Below, piece by piece: positions 24,284 through 35,974 of a stretch of 53,176 nt of DNA; the stretch's first letter is position 1; every line of letters starts with the position of its first letter. The notes below the pieces were generated by a model. The model saw nothing but the letters and a program-made list of their open reading frames with translations, searched no databases and was not told the origin of the DNA. The position numbers and the translations under genes were made by a program. Source of the DNA: Krasilnikovozyma curviuscula (lineage: Eukaryota > Basidiomycota > Tremellomycetes > Cystofilobasidiales > Mrakiaceae); assembly GCA_014825775.1 (NCBI GenBank), contig MVAQ01000147.1, positions 1 to 53,176 on the forward strand. The letters run 5' to 3'.

Positions 24284-25400
24284 CTAATACGGCTTGAATT
24301 TCCTGTCCGCCTTCAGCTGCTTCACCTTAGCTTGATCAGCGCTGAACTTCTTTCTGAGAGAAGCCAGATCTAGAGACGCGCAATAAGAGAGAATCAGCGT
24401 TGTTCAGAGAGGAGTCCAAAGTCCAAAGACAAAAGTGGGGGTTAACTTACCTTCTCTCTTCTCTTCTCGGACTTGCCATCTGTAAAATCCTTTGAGCTCG
24501 CCCTTCATTCTACCTTTACCTTTGTTGCCACCCCTCTTGCCTTGGTCTTCACCCTTATACCCTCTCTCAGCAACACCAACAGCTCCTCCCGCACCAACAC
24601 CTCGGCCGTATTTACCACCTCTAACGACAAGCGTGAAGCCATCCTCATCGACAATCTCCTTCTGCTGGACTTTCTGAGCGTGCGTTGCGAGGTGGGAGAA
24701 CAGTGCCATGGATGAATCTGCGTGTTGTTTGACGGTTTGAAGGGGAGGATGCAGTGCGTCGTAAACTGAGAGGTAGCGAGATATACACGTCGGTGCTGAG
24801 GAGGCAGAAATGGTGAGGGACTTCAATGCAAGTGCTCGACTCAGCGAAGACTGTAGCATGTAGAATACAGTATGAAAAGGATCAGTCTTAGAACCAGATT
24901 GAGGTAATTATGAGAAGATTAGAGATACATACCGAGTCCAAGAAAGTCACCACACCAAACCTGTTCTTTGCACTGAGAGGACCGGTAGGGATTTCAGGCA
25001 ACGGCTGCACCACGGGTCGCATTGCCTTTTCTTTGGCAGCTTTACGATCCTTCTTTCCTCGTTGTCTCTGAGTAATCTGCTCATCCTCCGACTCCTCCAT
25101 TTCAGAAAGTTCGTCCTCGTCGGAATCCATATCCTCTTCCTCCTCGTCTGCATGTCCACCAGTCGAAGCTTTCTTGGTACCAATAGTGACTTCTTCAACA
25201 ACACCGCATGGCTGGAACCACGTTCGTAGGCCGTCTTCAGTTGTGTCGGCAGGTAAGTTGGCAATGAACAGACTTTTGGATGAAGAATTTGAAGCTCGGA
25301 CGTAGATGTAGTGTGGGCTCTTGGATTTTTTAGAAGAGGTAGAAGGAGTACTGTAGTATACAGGTAGAGGTGTTAGCTGAGATGTTGAAGCTGAAGCCAT
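24284..25400 (-). CDS. RRP7: Ribosomal RNA-processing protein 7
   Basis: Three exons (25400-24933, 24850-24451, 24369-24284) give 317 residues. The N-terminal part holds an RRM-like module (SLFIANLPADTTEDGLRTWF, then GVVTFLDS across the first junction) split by an acidic Asp/Glu insert. The C-terminal half ends GFYRWQVREEKRE-DLASLRKKF, the signature of the Rrp7 domain, followed by Lys-rich sequence to KFKPY. Rrp7 acts with the UTP-C module in the nucleolar small-subunit processome and is needed for 18S rRNA maturation. The start MASASTSQL is the only ATG ahead of the RRM-like part. The next gene on this strand ends 225 bases upstream, so its promoter is short. Confidence 0.9.
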
Positions 25401-25624
25401 GGTGTGCAGTTAGTCGATTCGCTGTTGAAAGTCGGCGGCGACCAACTCGAGAATTTTTTGTGAGTGATAAGATAGCTCAAAATGTTCGTATCAATTCAAA
25501 AGTCGTTACGGAAAAGGAAAAAGGATTTGAAAGTTCATTTACAACAGCAAAATTGACATCATAGTGAACGAAAAATTACAAAGACGAATATGTTCGTGGT
25601 GGACTTCCCCCCATGCGAGGGTCA

Positions 25625-26472
25625 TCACTTAGGTGAGCGAGCCTCCCACTCCTCCCAGCTCCCTGAAGCACCAACAGAGGTATACCTCCTCACTTTCAGC
25701 CCCTTCCTCAGGTTGTCGTCGATTACACCTCTATATCCCGCCTTCCTGATCGCGCTATCAATCGTTTCAACCTTGCTCCAGTTCTGGTCAGTCGCGACAT
25801 AAGGGAGGTAGGTTGCAGTCAGTGGACGAGAAGATGAGAGTGTGGTGAGAGTAATGTGGATGCCATGAGTTCCTAGCTCCCAATCTAGATAGTCGGAGCA
25901 TTGCTCGAACGGAGTGAGAAGTGAGATGCTGGATGGAAGAGACAGCCAAAGGTCAGAGAAAGGTCAGAGTAGAGCGATGGGTGACATTCAATCAAGGGAA
26001 CAGGAAAGCTGACCTGCACTCAAGACTTGAAAATTCCCTTGGTGTGATAGGAGAGAATCGATGATCTTCCATCGCACTACCAAGTGCACAAGACACAACT
26101 CTTTCCTGTGAGACCTTTGTAACACCGGCCAAGGAAAGTGTAGGACTCACGAAATGATAGCATACTGTCTCAAACCTTCACTGAGAGGCATAGGGCTGAA
26201 GTTGCCGATGCATCCACGCAGGTGAGTGTCTCCATCAGAGCGCAATGTATTCCAAGTGACGAATAGCGCGCTATAGACATTGAAACAAATGAGAGTCTCG
26301 TAAGAAGCACTTAATTCCGATGATAGACAAAGACATACTATTGATCTTGACCGTTGGCGAAGGTGGGTCTAATGCGGTCAGTATCGCCATTCTTCAAACG
26401 CGCATCCAGCACGTCAAAGCAGAAGAAACAATGTTCTTTAGTAGCAATTGAATTGGGTGCAGAGGGTGCCAT
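25625..26472 (-). CDS. AMMECR1-family protein
   Basis: Four exons (26472-26339, 26270-26151, 26076-26014, 25928-25625) close to 206 residues, about the size of a bare AMMECR1 domain. Conserved blocks in order: CFFCFDVLDARLKNG, the invariant LRGCIGNFSPMPL, GLRQYAIISAMEDHRFSPI, CSISLLTPFEQC, YLDWELGTHGI, TYLPYVATDQNWSKVETIDS and IRKAGYRG. Human AMMECR1 is nuclear and linked to a developmental syndrome; the LRGCIG motif is thought to be a ligand or catalytic site, but no reaction is proven. The acceptor at 26077 was chosen because the nearer acceptor inserts residues and breaks phase. Upstream, two exon-like stretches with good splice sites (about 26591-26690 and 26770-26840) probably make a spliced 5' leader. 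Confidence 0.9.
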
Positions 26473-27062
26473 GTCTTGTATGAAGTGGACGTCTATATGG
26501 ACGAATTTGTACAATAGAACATTAATAGGAGATCCTGAGAGCTAATTTCGTCCTATTCAGACTGTCAGGGGAAGGGTCAGCCACTCACAAAACAACTTAT
26601 TGTATACAGCAGCTACTATGGACTCAGGGATGAGCCTGTGATGGAGTTCCTGTACGTGGATGCCTGCTGCAGGTGGGGAACTGCACGAGACACCGGCAAA
26701 ACCAATACAAGTAGTGTCAGTTAGCAATTCTAGGATCCATCCAGACAGTCAGCGCATATCGATGCTCACCTTGGATCTTTGCCCGACTGGAGGCAGCGGA
26801 TTCAAATGTCGTACTCGTCGTCAGAGGTGAGCCACCGTGGGCGACTCAACTTCCACACCCTCAGCTGCCTCTTTTTAAAATGGGAACCTCCTTTCGATAG
26901 AGATTTCGATAGAGAATCTACGCTGGAATTTAGAAATACAGGTATGTTCATAGTCTGAAGCAATCTCAGATCTCAGGCACGTTTCGTTCGTTGGAATTTG
27001 CATGATGCTCTTACTGACGTTGCTTAGCGTTGTCAGAGTAGTGAATCCATCCCTCACTCAGG
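26473..27062. promoter_or_regulatory. divergent promoter region with spliced leader
   Basis: Lies between AMMECR1 (minus) and the anion permease (plus). On the minus strand, acceptor CCATATAG precedes the AMMECR1 ATG by about 20 bases, and two further exon-like segments with a CTAACTGAC branch site lie upstream. An in-frame stop and no ATG mark them as 5' UTR. The right part is the permease promoter. Confidence 0.45.
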
Positions 27063-29206
27063 ATGGCCTCTGTATCGTCGTTCCATCCTATATTCACCCT
27101 CATTATTTTCTTCCTGGTCAATCTCCTGGTGGTATTTCCTCTTACAATCCCACTTCCAAAGGTCGTCGCGTCATCAATCCATAGAATTCTGTTCCACACT
27201 CGCCTCATTTCGTCCAACACACCGCCAACACGAAGAATAAAAATAGATTTGAATTCAGCGCCTCTGATCGGTGTTTTGGTGTTACTGGCCAGTAAAAGCA
27301 TTGGTGGGCAAGTGGTGAAAGATGGTATTGTTGGCCAAAAAGGTGTATACCCTTGGGAGATCATGCTCCTCTTCATATCTTTGGCCTACATTTCCATCTC
27401 TCTGGATGCTACTGGTCTTCTGAGGTATCTTGCCTTTTCTGTATCTAAGAAAGGTGGTTCATCAGGTCGCAAACTCTACCTCTACTTCTTCCTCTGTGAG
27501 TCTGGTAGCTCAAGTTCACCCCCCCAAGCGAGTAATTAACGACCTTCTTTATTTTCTTTCTTGATTTTATCAACAAAGTCTTCTTCACGTTCGGAGTCAT
27601 TGTCGGAAACGATCCTGTCATATTGAGCGGGACATCATTCCTAGCTTATTTCACCAGGATTGCTGGGATTTACCCTCCAACGGCCTGGATATTCAGCCAG
27701 TTTGCGTCCTGTAACATTGGTACGAGAATCAGTCTCACTTAATCTTTTGGTTTGGAATGCCTTACGATACTCTCTGAATCGTGATTTGAATTTGTTGTGC
27801 GCCATCAGCATCTGCCGTTCTGGTCACCTCAAATCCCACCAACCTTGTCATTACGGGAGACTTTTCAATCTCCTTTCTCACTTTCTCGGCCTGGTTAATT
27901 CTTCCGGTTCTCGCTACGGCGCTCGTCACCTTCCCAGCCCTACTCTTCCTTTTCAGGTCACCCGCTAACACCACCAAAATGTACATCCCCGACAACCTTC
28001 AGCCCCCAGACGTAGATCCAAAACTATCACTCTTGGATCCAGTTGGTGCGATCTTCGGAAGTGTGCTTCTCTTGGTAACTCTGGTTACTGTCGTCGCCAC
28101 GAGTGCTGCTGGGGTCCTCACGAGCGTTTGGCAAGTGACGGTTCCAGCATCTGGACTCATGCTGATCAGAGATATTTGGTGGGATGTCTGGGGGAATGGA
28201 AGAGGGGTTTCTCGAGGAGAAGGGCAAGACGCCCAGCTGGAAGACTTTGGCGACAGAGCCAGCAGGAACAGCGACGGGCTACGAAATGAAGAGGACGGAT
28301 CCAGACTGCCAAAAGATGGAAGTCCTCCAGAAGATACCATTCCATTGGAAGAAAGCGCATCGACTAGGGCTTCAACGTCCACCATCATACCAACAACGGT
28401 GACAAGTAGACCCACAGCACCATCCATTTCGCGTCGCAGAACAGGGCGCTCACTTTCACCATCACCAGCAGCAACAACGAGTACAGAAGACACTTCATTG
28501 TCGATTTCTACCATCGTATGGCTCAAATTCTCGTCATTGCTCCCTACACCCGCTGCCGTCTCGGTGCATCTACCGCTGGCTCTTCTTCCCTTCGCATTCT
28601 GTATGTTCATCTTGGTCCAAGGTCTTGCTAGTGTCGGATGGATTGAGGTTTTTGCCAGGTGGTGGACAGCATGGGTGAATGCTTCGGGTGTAGCGGGCGC
28701 TGTGTATATGATGGGCTTGATTTCTGTGCTTTGTTGCAACGTGAGTTCGGCTTGGTTTCTGTTGCAAATCTTTTTTTTCCAGAACAATCACCCAACTTAC
28801 TGCCCTTCTTTCTATTCAACTAATTAGTTCACAGGCACCAACATCGGGTGTTGTGTTCTACTGTCGTCGGTCCTCAAAGTTTGGGAACAATCAGAAAATC
28901 CATCTCAACGGGTGTTGCATGGGAGTCTGTATGCTCTTGCCTTGGGATCAAACTTTGGAGCTTTCTCATTCAGCTTTTCTGCGTCGGTACGTTGCTCAGC
29001 TTCTCTACACTCGCATCGACGGTGATTCTGACCCAAGGAATTCACTGCAGCTCGCTGGCCTTCTCTGGCGACAGATCCTTCTCCAAAAAGGAATTAAAAT
29101 CAAACAGGCTGAGTTTTCAAAATGGAACCTGGGGATCATAATCCTAGCCATAATTGTTGGGAACAGTGTCATTCTTGGCGAAGTGCTTGTGATCTATAAG
29201 GACTGA
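27063..29206 (+). CDS. ArsB/NhaD-type anion permease
   Basis: Multi-exon polytopic membrane protein. The first frame begins MASVSSFHPIFTLIIFFLVN and has helices around PLIGVLVLLASKSIGG and PWEIMLLFISLAYISI, then DATGLLRYLAF. The next exons give TFGVIVGNDPVILSGTSFLA and TSNPTNLVITGDFSISFLTF, the paired NPTN-type re-entrant motif of the ArsB/NhaD (ion transporter) family. The last exons give CCNFTGTNIGCCVLLSSVL and ALGSNFGAFSFSFSAS-LAGL, the symmetric repeat. A hydrophilic loop of roughly 100 residues (about 28200-28500), rich in Ser/Thr/Asp/Glu, interrupts the membrane core and is likely cytosolic. Members move arsenite or other oxyanions/dicarboxylates; substrate is open. No arsenate reductase or ACR3 gene is nearby. 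Confidence 0.8.
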
Positions 29207-29438
29207 AGGAAACTGTAATGAGCGGTCAGAGTTTACAATATCCTAGTTTAGAATTATGAACCAGGACTGTGTCATTTGGAGCTTTTCGAAGAAAGCCAAG
29301 CCAGTGCTTTCGCAACAACAAAGCAGTCAACTCACCCGGCGATCAAGCGCGACTCTCCGACTTTGGCTTTAATTTGGTTAGCTCCAAGCAATTCCCCTCC
29401 TGACATTCAACAAGCTGTTGCATAAGATTACAAACAAC
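29207..29438. promoter_or_regulatory. spacer before the PhyH-like gene
   Basis: Intergenic stretch of 232 bases between two plus-strand genes. It must hold the permease 3' end and the promoter/leader of the next gene. No specific element is recognised. Confidence 0.4.
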
Positions 29439-31111
29439 ATGGCCCCATACCCGGAACCGCATGTCCAACTGACACCTTCTGCAGAATCGCCAGAGCTCGA
29501 TCCCAACGTCGATTACGGCGACTTCAGAAATGACCTCGCTAGACATGGTGAGTCCAGATCATCTAGTAGTATGCAATGACAGTGCTCATACTCTTGGTTT
29601 CAGGGTTCGCTGTTGTACCAGGAGTGCTCAGTAAGGGGAAGGCTGCTGAGTATGTCGACCAAATGCATTATTGGCTGGAATCTTTCGATCTGGGATACAA
29701 AGTAAGTTCACCCTCTATTTCTTTGCGGTCTTTTACTAAAGTCAAGCGGAACTCTGAAAGAGAGACGATGAATCCACTTGGTTGCCAGAATTCTTGCCTG
29801 TGAACGCTAAAGGGTTAGTACTCCTCCCCTTTTCGGTCTCTCGATCTTAACTATTTTCTGATTCTGTCTGTTGCTCATTTCAGTGGTCTTTATCAAAGAG
29901 TGAGTTGTGTCTCCAGGTCGCTACCTGGGCAGTTATGTGCACATGCGGCTACGGACTTCGATGTGCTTAGCCTCCTCTTCATCTTTTCAGTACGGCGTAG
30001 CACATGAACAGTTTCACTGGAGTATCAGAGAAGAGCCTGCGGTGATTGACATTTTTGAGAAGATCTGGGGCACTCGAGAGCTATTGGGTAGGCAAGCGGC
30101 GCGCTCCCTTTCCGGTTGCGTCGAGGACTATGATGAGCTCATCCGGTCAATGTTTCGTAGCTGGGTTTGATGGTTGCAACATTTCTGTGCCTCACGATAT
30201 TCCGTCCTCGGACAAAAGAGGTCAAGTGAGTTGGCGCCTGCTCCATTCTTACCTGTCCGAATGAAAGTTCGTTACTGACGTAAAGAGAGGAAAAAAGAAA
30301 TGGGCTCACGTCGATCAATCTCCTCTCAGAACCTTCTGTCACTGCGTACAGCGTATTGTGAATCTCGCAGAGAACGGTCCCAACGACGGCGGCCTCATGG
30401 TCCTTCACCGCTCCAAAGATCACTTTGCTGAGATGTTTGAAGTGTTCGCAAAGGACAGACCTGAGGAGGGGTGGAGGACCGATGATGAGCATGAATTCAC
30501 GGATGAGCAGCTCAAGTGGCTAGAAGAGAGAGAAGGCGCCAGGTGGGAAAAGGTCTGTGCAGGTCCTGGCGATGTGATCTTGTGGGATTCAAGAACTTGT
30601 CATTGTAGGTGTTTGATCGGATCATTTATTTCACAGCTTCTAACCGACTCATTGGTATTTTCCAAACTCAGATGGTGCTCCTCCCACCTCACGGACGGCT
30701 CGAGTCGCGGCGTATGTCTGCTACAAGCCAGCGTCGTTGATCACACCTCTAGGCTTGGAGATCAAGAAAGATCTCTTCGACTGCATGATCAGCTCTGTTA
30801 GTCGAAATATTATTTAAAAAGAAAAAATTCAGCCCGAATGTTACGGCTGACATATATCCATTGCGTAGTCCCATGATCCAACCCTTCCCAGAGAAGCTGG
30901 TAAGTATTCTCATTAAGCGTGGGCGATGCACAGGCATCTGCCTTCTTATCGGTTCAATGATCTGAGCATTCTTTGCGCATTCTCAGATCCGTTCAATATC
31001 GATACAGCCAAGGCTAGGTCCGACGCTGCTGACGCAAAGAGGACTACGCCTGACAAACGACCAGTGCTGACTCAAGTTGGCCGCCGTCTTGCGGGCTTGG
31101 AACCGTACTAG
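29439..31111 (+). CDS. Phytanoyl-CoA dioxygenase-like protein
   Basis: Multi-exon gene starting MAPYPEPHVQLTP. The double-stranded beta-helix core shows WAHVDQSP, whose His and Asp are the first two iron ligands, and later DVILWDSRTCHYGAPP, whose His is the third, with GGLMVLHRSKDHF between. Arg residues after the last His (TSRTARVAAYVCYKP) fit the 2-oxoglutarate-binding site. The last exon ends LTQVGRRLAGLEPY. Fungal relatives are Fe(II)/2-oxoglutarate dioxygenases of the PhyH superfamily, mostly of unknown substrate and cytosolic. There is no clear PTS1 or PTS2 peroxisome signal, so it is unlikely to be the true phytanoyl-CoA hydroxylase. Neighbouring permease and GST genes suggest nothing about its substrate. 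Confidence 0.82.
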
Positions 31112-31568
31112 ATGAACCAAGGGCGGGTTTACTGGTAACTTGCACACACACACTATGATATACTTGTTGCAAAGTTGAGAATCACGGAAGATACGCCGGT
31201 AGGGGGTACAGGTGGACGTGGTGAAAGCGCAACAAAGATCTTTCGGTGAGACCTGTTGGACGAACATGGCTTTTCATATGTTCTGGTGTTTCTATACACA
31301 AATATTTTTTGCAGGAAACCCACCGAACTCGCCGAAAGTTGCGTTTCGAGCGTATCCCAGTCAGACTGGTCGAGATGGCGTGTGTGTTTTTTCTTTCCCG
31401 GACTTCGTATCAAAACTTTTGAGTGTCACCATCTCCTGTTCTTCGTGACATTTCATGATCGTCTGGCCTCCTGAGAATTTTCTGCTGTTGACTCCGAAAG
31501 ACCTGGCGTCTCGCTTACCGCCAGACAGTGCCATCAACCCAGCACCTGGGTCTTCCCTCAATAGAAAA
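31112..31568. other. intergenic before the GST gene
   Basis: Contains a short CA repeat (about 31141-31152) and no supported frame. Expected to hold the promoter and leader of the GST gene. Confidence 0.45.
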
Positions 31569-32718
31569 ATGAGCTTCAAACTCTACCAGCTTGTTGCTGC
31601 TGATGGGGATAGCAGTGGCTTCAGTCCTCACGTTTGGAAGACAAAGCTCGATCTTGCGTGGGTATCCTCGTCGTTTGCATGAAACTGTAATCGAGGAGGA
31701 ATAGACTGAAACGATTTATTCACTGCAGTCTGTTGGGTATAGACGCTCCAGTAGAAAGCTATACATTCACACAGGTACGAGATCTTTTTGGTCACCTAAA
31801 AGTACTAGACTATTCACCTCTGTGCTCCATGACATTCCAGATCAGGGGCGAAGTTGCTAATCTCACCGGAAATCCCTCCGTCACTGTTCCAACCCTCGAT
31901 TATGGGTCAGAGGCTACGCCCAGGTTCATTACCGGCTCTTGGGAGATCAGCTTGCACGTCAGTCTTTCCTTTTTACCTTTTCAGTTTTGAATCGTCTCGG
32001 TTTCATGACTCAGCACTCTCGGCTGGCGTTTTTTTTTTTTTTGGTTTGTGCTCTGTAGTTGGAAGATACCATCGCAAAGCCTCAGGGAAAGAGCTTGTTC
32101 GGAGGAAACAGTCAAGGAAGAGATTTCGCTAGGCTCTTTGAGCTCTGGGCTGTTCCTAATATTGGCGAGGCCGTGAGACCCTTGATCATGCCAGCAGTAA
32201 GCAGCTCAGTCGACCTTCAACACCCATTATTCTCACTGAGAGAGCCTATTACTGAACCAGATCTACAAGCGCCTTGACGCCAAGAACAAGGCATACTTCT
32301 TGACTAAGGAGACAGTTGGTGGGGAGGAAAAGTTCAAGTTCATGCAGGCCGCCTACGACTCTCCTGAGGCATCTCTCCAAAATGTCAGATCAAAACTTCT
32401 CACAGTGGAGAAGCTTTTGGGAGAGAAGGCAGCTGCTGCCTCGGATTCTTCAAAACCAGTCTGGCTCTGCGGTGATTCTCCAACTCACGCTGATTTTGTT
32501 CTCTTCGGTCTGTAACGCTTTGATCAGTCTTACTAACAAGAGAATAGAAAGCACTGACTCTATTCACCCTTTAAGGCCTGGTTGCTTGGTCTCGTGTTAA
32601 CCCAATCATCGAGAACGATGCTTTCCGGCACCCCAGTCTTCCAAACTGTACCAGATGGTTGGATTCATTCCTGGCATCTGGCCTAGTCAACAAGGAGGAG
32701 TTGTGTAACGGATTTTGA
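31569..32718 (+). CDS. Glutathione S-transferase
   Basis: Six exons (31569-31657, 31729-31774, 31841-31957, 32059-32196, 32261-32507, 32576-32718) close to 259 residues. N-terminal thioredoxin fold: MSFKLYQLVAADGDSSGFSP, HVWKTKLDLALLGI, then NPSVTVPTLDYG whose cis-Pro (VTVPTL) sits at the glutathione site, and FITGSWEISLHLEDT, where E/S residues bind the gamma-glutamyl group. C-terminal all-helical domain: LLGEKAAAASDSSKPVWLCG, DSPTHADFVLFGLVAWSRV. This resembles fungal GSTs of the etherase/FuA-like type. It conjugates glutathione to electrophiles in the cytosol. The fifth donor is GTCTGT, which is unusual, but it alone keeps FGLVAWSRVNP in phase. Confidence 0.85.
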
Positions 32719-33278
32719 AGAGATCCTTATTTGTTTTGAGACTTTGCAGCTAGCATGCACGGTGGTCATTCCGAAAGAGTGGCGGGACTGGAGATCATAT
32801 AGAGATTCTTGAGATCTGATTCATCTCAAAAAGCCAGACAAACGGCTAACGAAGGACGATTAATCTCATCCATCGGTCATCCATCGGCTATGCAAAACAT
32901 ATTACACTACCTCTCATACCCGAAAGAGTGTCGCTGTCCATACCTTCATCTGCTTTTGGGTCCTACGAAGGGAACTACGTCTGTCAAAACAAGGAAAATC
33001 AAAACAAATCGGAAAAATCTGGGGTGTGCTTCTGTCTCTGAGAAGGTATGTTCCCAGATTGCCTTGTAGATATCTTTGTTCAGAGCCGGAAGGACAGCGA
33101 AAGAGAGACGACAAGGCGTGGCAAGAAAATGGTGGAGAAATTTCAATTTCATTTCAACCAACATCGCGTTGAAGCTGCCCACCACCCTAAATCTCAAAAC
33201 ATTCTCACCTGTTTTCGCTCTCAGGTTTTTTTATATTACTAGCATTTCAGTCCTTCATCTACCCCAAATACGTTCGTT
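32719..33278. other. intergenic before the hypothetical gene
   Basis: About 560 bases between two plus-strand genes. No coding frame of note. A T-rich stretch and CAGTCCTTCATC lie just before the next ATG. Confidence 0.45.
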
Positions 33279-34611
33279 ATGTACACTCCTCAGCAATACC
33301 CTTCCAACCCCTTCTCGCCTACCCAACCCTCCGACCTAAACCCATTCTACCACGCGCAGGACCCCAACCGCATCTACATGATGGAGCAGCCTGTCAAGCA
33401 ACGCCAGAAGAGAAAAATGGACGATGGAGCTGAACACAGAGCTGTAAGTACGATAAAAAAAAATTCCCCTGGATTTATTTGCTAGCCACACTCGGGTAGA
33501 AATGATGGATAGGGAATTTGTTGGAAATTGAAGGGATTTAGTATCATATAGTAACACACTATACTCAGCATTGCTCAAGCTCGATCACAGAGGGTTCTAT
33601 GTCTCTGTCCCATCATTTTGAGTTTTGGCCCACCCTTATTCATCCGCCGCAGAGCGATCAGGTCGAAGTTGCCTCTTTAGACTTATGTCCGCGTTGTTCC
33701 TCGTGCGCTTTGCTGCTCTTTCCTTCTCTCTCTATCCCGTCTCCTATGTGTTTCAAAAATTGATAGGTTTCTATCGGAATGTGTGGAATCCTTACTGACG
33801 TTTTCTACTCCCCTTCCTACTTTCCTCCTTGCGCTCGATAGAAACGACAAAACGTCAACGCACCCCCTCTTGGATACAATATGTCAATACAGAGCCATTC
33901 AATGTCAATCATCACCCCTCCAGTGACTCAGACGCATCAATGTCCAGTCATCCCCACCAACACTGTCACTGTCGCAGCCTCGCCTGAGGAGGAATATCCA
34001 TTCTCAGGCCAAAGTGTCTATCCTAGTGGTGCCGGAGGAGCATTTGTTGGTGGGATGTTCTTCGATGACGAGTTGAGCTCCGATGAAGACATGGCGATGG
34101 CGACTGACCCGGCGCCCAGAGCTCATCAACAATGTCATGGTGAAGTCGGCCGTCATTTCACTCAGGTTGAAATCTTTGGTATGGAAGGCGAAGCTGAGAT
34201 GGATTCTGGAGTGCGTTTTCTCGCTTTGAAGACTATCGGCGACCTAAATAGTTGACTGACTTTCATTGGGTTTGCGCTTTGCCTCTCAGACTGAACCCTA
34301 TATCCAGCAACTATCTTTCGGCCATATGCAACAACAATATCCAGGAGTTCCAGTACGTTATATTTTGAAGTATTTTATTTTTCGCTCAATTGTGCAGATT
34401 GTCTGACACAGTCTCCACCGTTTTCTCTTGATCCACGAAATAGTTGACACCACAAGCCTCTCCATCCCAAGAGAGACACCTCACTCCAGCTTTTCAATCC
34501 ATTGCTGCACCCTTCCACTCTTCTGGCTTCGCTCAAAACGGTGTGCAATATGGCAACCCTCAACCACTGCAGCCCCCTCAGCCTAACAATGGTTTCGGCC
34601 ACATGTTCTAA
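33279..34611 (+). CDS. hypothetical Pro/Gln-rich protein
   Basis: Four exons (33279-33443, 33842-34210, 34290-34352, 34444-34611) close to 254 residues. The first intron is 398 nt, several times the local norm. The protein starts MYTPQQYPSNPFSPTQPSD, carries a bipartite-like basic stretch KQRQKRKMDDGAEHRAKRQ that looks like a nuclear localisation signal, then a Ser/Thr-rich region, an acidic patch FFDDELSSDEDMAM, and a Gln/Pro-rich tail ending NGFGHMF. No folded domain is recognised. Composition suggests a nuclear, disordered regulator, but that is inference only. All splice junctions preserve the frame, which argues for a real gene. Confidence 0.7.
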
Positions 34612-35974
34612 AGCAAGTCGTTTAAAAATTGCTTTTGCTCTCAAGCATTAGAATGGAATTGGGTTCTGTTCAAGCATCTTTCGCCAAAATTTCCGCATGT
34701 TGCAGTCACCGTCGCACAAATCACGTCACATTCACCCACAAAAGCACCTTCAAACGTCCACTGCACCACTCCAGTCTCACCCCGTCAACATCAGTTATCG
34801 TTGTATCGGAATGGAATTCAAGTATATATTCACCTCATTCGGCATTCTCCTTGTTGATTCCCCATCACCACAAAAATGTGTATCCATCATATACATTACT
34901 GGCTTCTATAACCCTGCCTCATTATCTTAAAATGTCCCATCAATACTTTTGTGGGTCCACTTCATATGGTGTAGCAGCAATATATGGCCCATCAATACTA
35001 CCCTCGATCTTCCGTTCTCATCTCATCCTATCTCGTTTCACTCCCCATTTTACACTCTCCATCCATATGCCGCCTCACAGCCCATCAAATCTGTCTATAT
35101 TGGGTTGGCCTAGAAGAGAGTAGGGGGATCAGTTGTGAAGGGCTTGCGTGTTCCTCAGTCAGTTCTGCTTCATTCCAAAAGTACTTCACTAGCTTTACGG
35201 CTTGTTACACCAAAATGTATTCTATGAACAAAAGTGTATAATGTTGAATAATAGCAAGCATCATCGTCGTAGCTTCGGGACGGTTTCATTTTAAACTAAA
35301 AAAAATGTAATTAGAACATCGCTCAACGATTTCTATTCCTGCAGCGCCGCTGGATTTGCAGCCCTTAAACCAACGACACCGTTCTCAAATCCAACATCTT
35401 GACCTGCACGTCTTTATTCTTTAATACATCTTTATCGATCTCGCCATCAGGACACATCTGGACTTAGTGAGATAAAGGTATGTCGTGACCTCATCGACGG
35501 ATAGTAGCAGATCGTCGTTGGTCATGTTGGCTGAAACTTTCTTTCGCCTCCTCTCCTCCCTTAGAAAGCCTCACCTCTTCTACCTCCTAGTAATACATAG
35601 GAGTGTTTTCTTGCTACTAAATCGATACTCCAGCTGGGACTTGTGTAGATTGAAGGGTATGCTCTATAAACAAAGTTCAGCTGGTGCCAAAAACTCACCC
35701 AACATTTGCTTTATTTCTCCGAACAGTTTCTACCCTATCAGCAACAGTACCAATCAGCACCTAGAGCTAGAGCTGACATATGCAGTAGCTGTTGGAAGAT
35801 CAAAGCGTTGTAATTGCTCAAAAGGGGCTCTGTAAAGTCTTGTTGTCCGTGAAGTCAGTCTCGTCTCTCCACTGGAGCTACCCTTTTCCCTTCCCTTCCA
35901 CGCTTGTCCTATGAAGTGTTTAAGCTGATACTACCTTTCAATCTTTTCTGTACTAGGTAAAGGCCACGTCCATC
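34612..35974. promoter_or_regulatory. long upstream region of the CRZ1-like gene
   Basis: A 1.36-kb stretch with many short frames starting with ATG but no coding signature. A perfect 12-base direct repeat CCCATCAATACT occurs at 34936-34947 and 34988-34999. A strong acceptor (TTTCTGTACTAG at 35945-35956) lies 18 bases before the start codon, with a GCTGATAC branch-like site upstream, so the 5' leader is probably spliced. The left part also holds the 3' end of the preceding gene. Confidence 0.5.

Noticed and set aside
27999..28787. 262-codon antisense frame over the anion permease
   Set aside because: It overlaps well-supported exons and shows only low-complexity Ser-rich sequence.
27063..32718. 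Detoxification or secondary-metabolite cluster (permease, PhyH-like, GST)
   Set aside because: No polyketide synthase, peptide synthetase, terpene enzyme or pathway regulator accompanies them, and the flanks are housekeeping genes.
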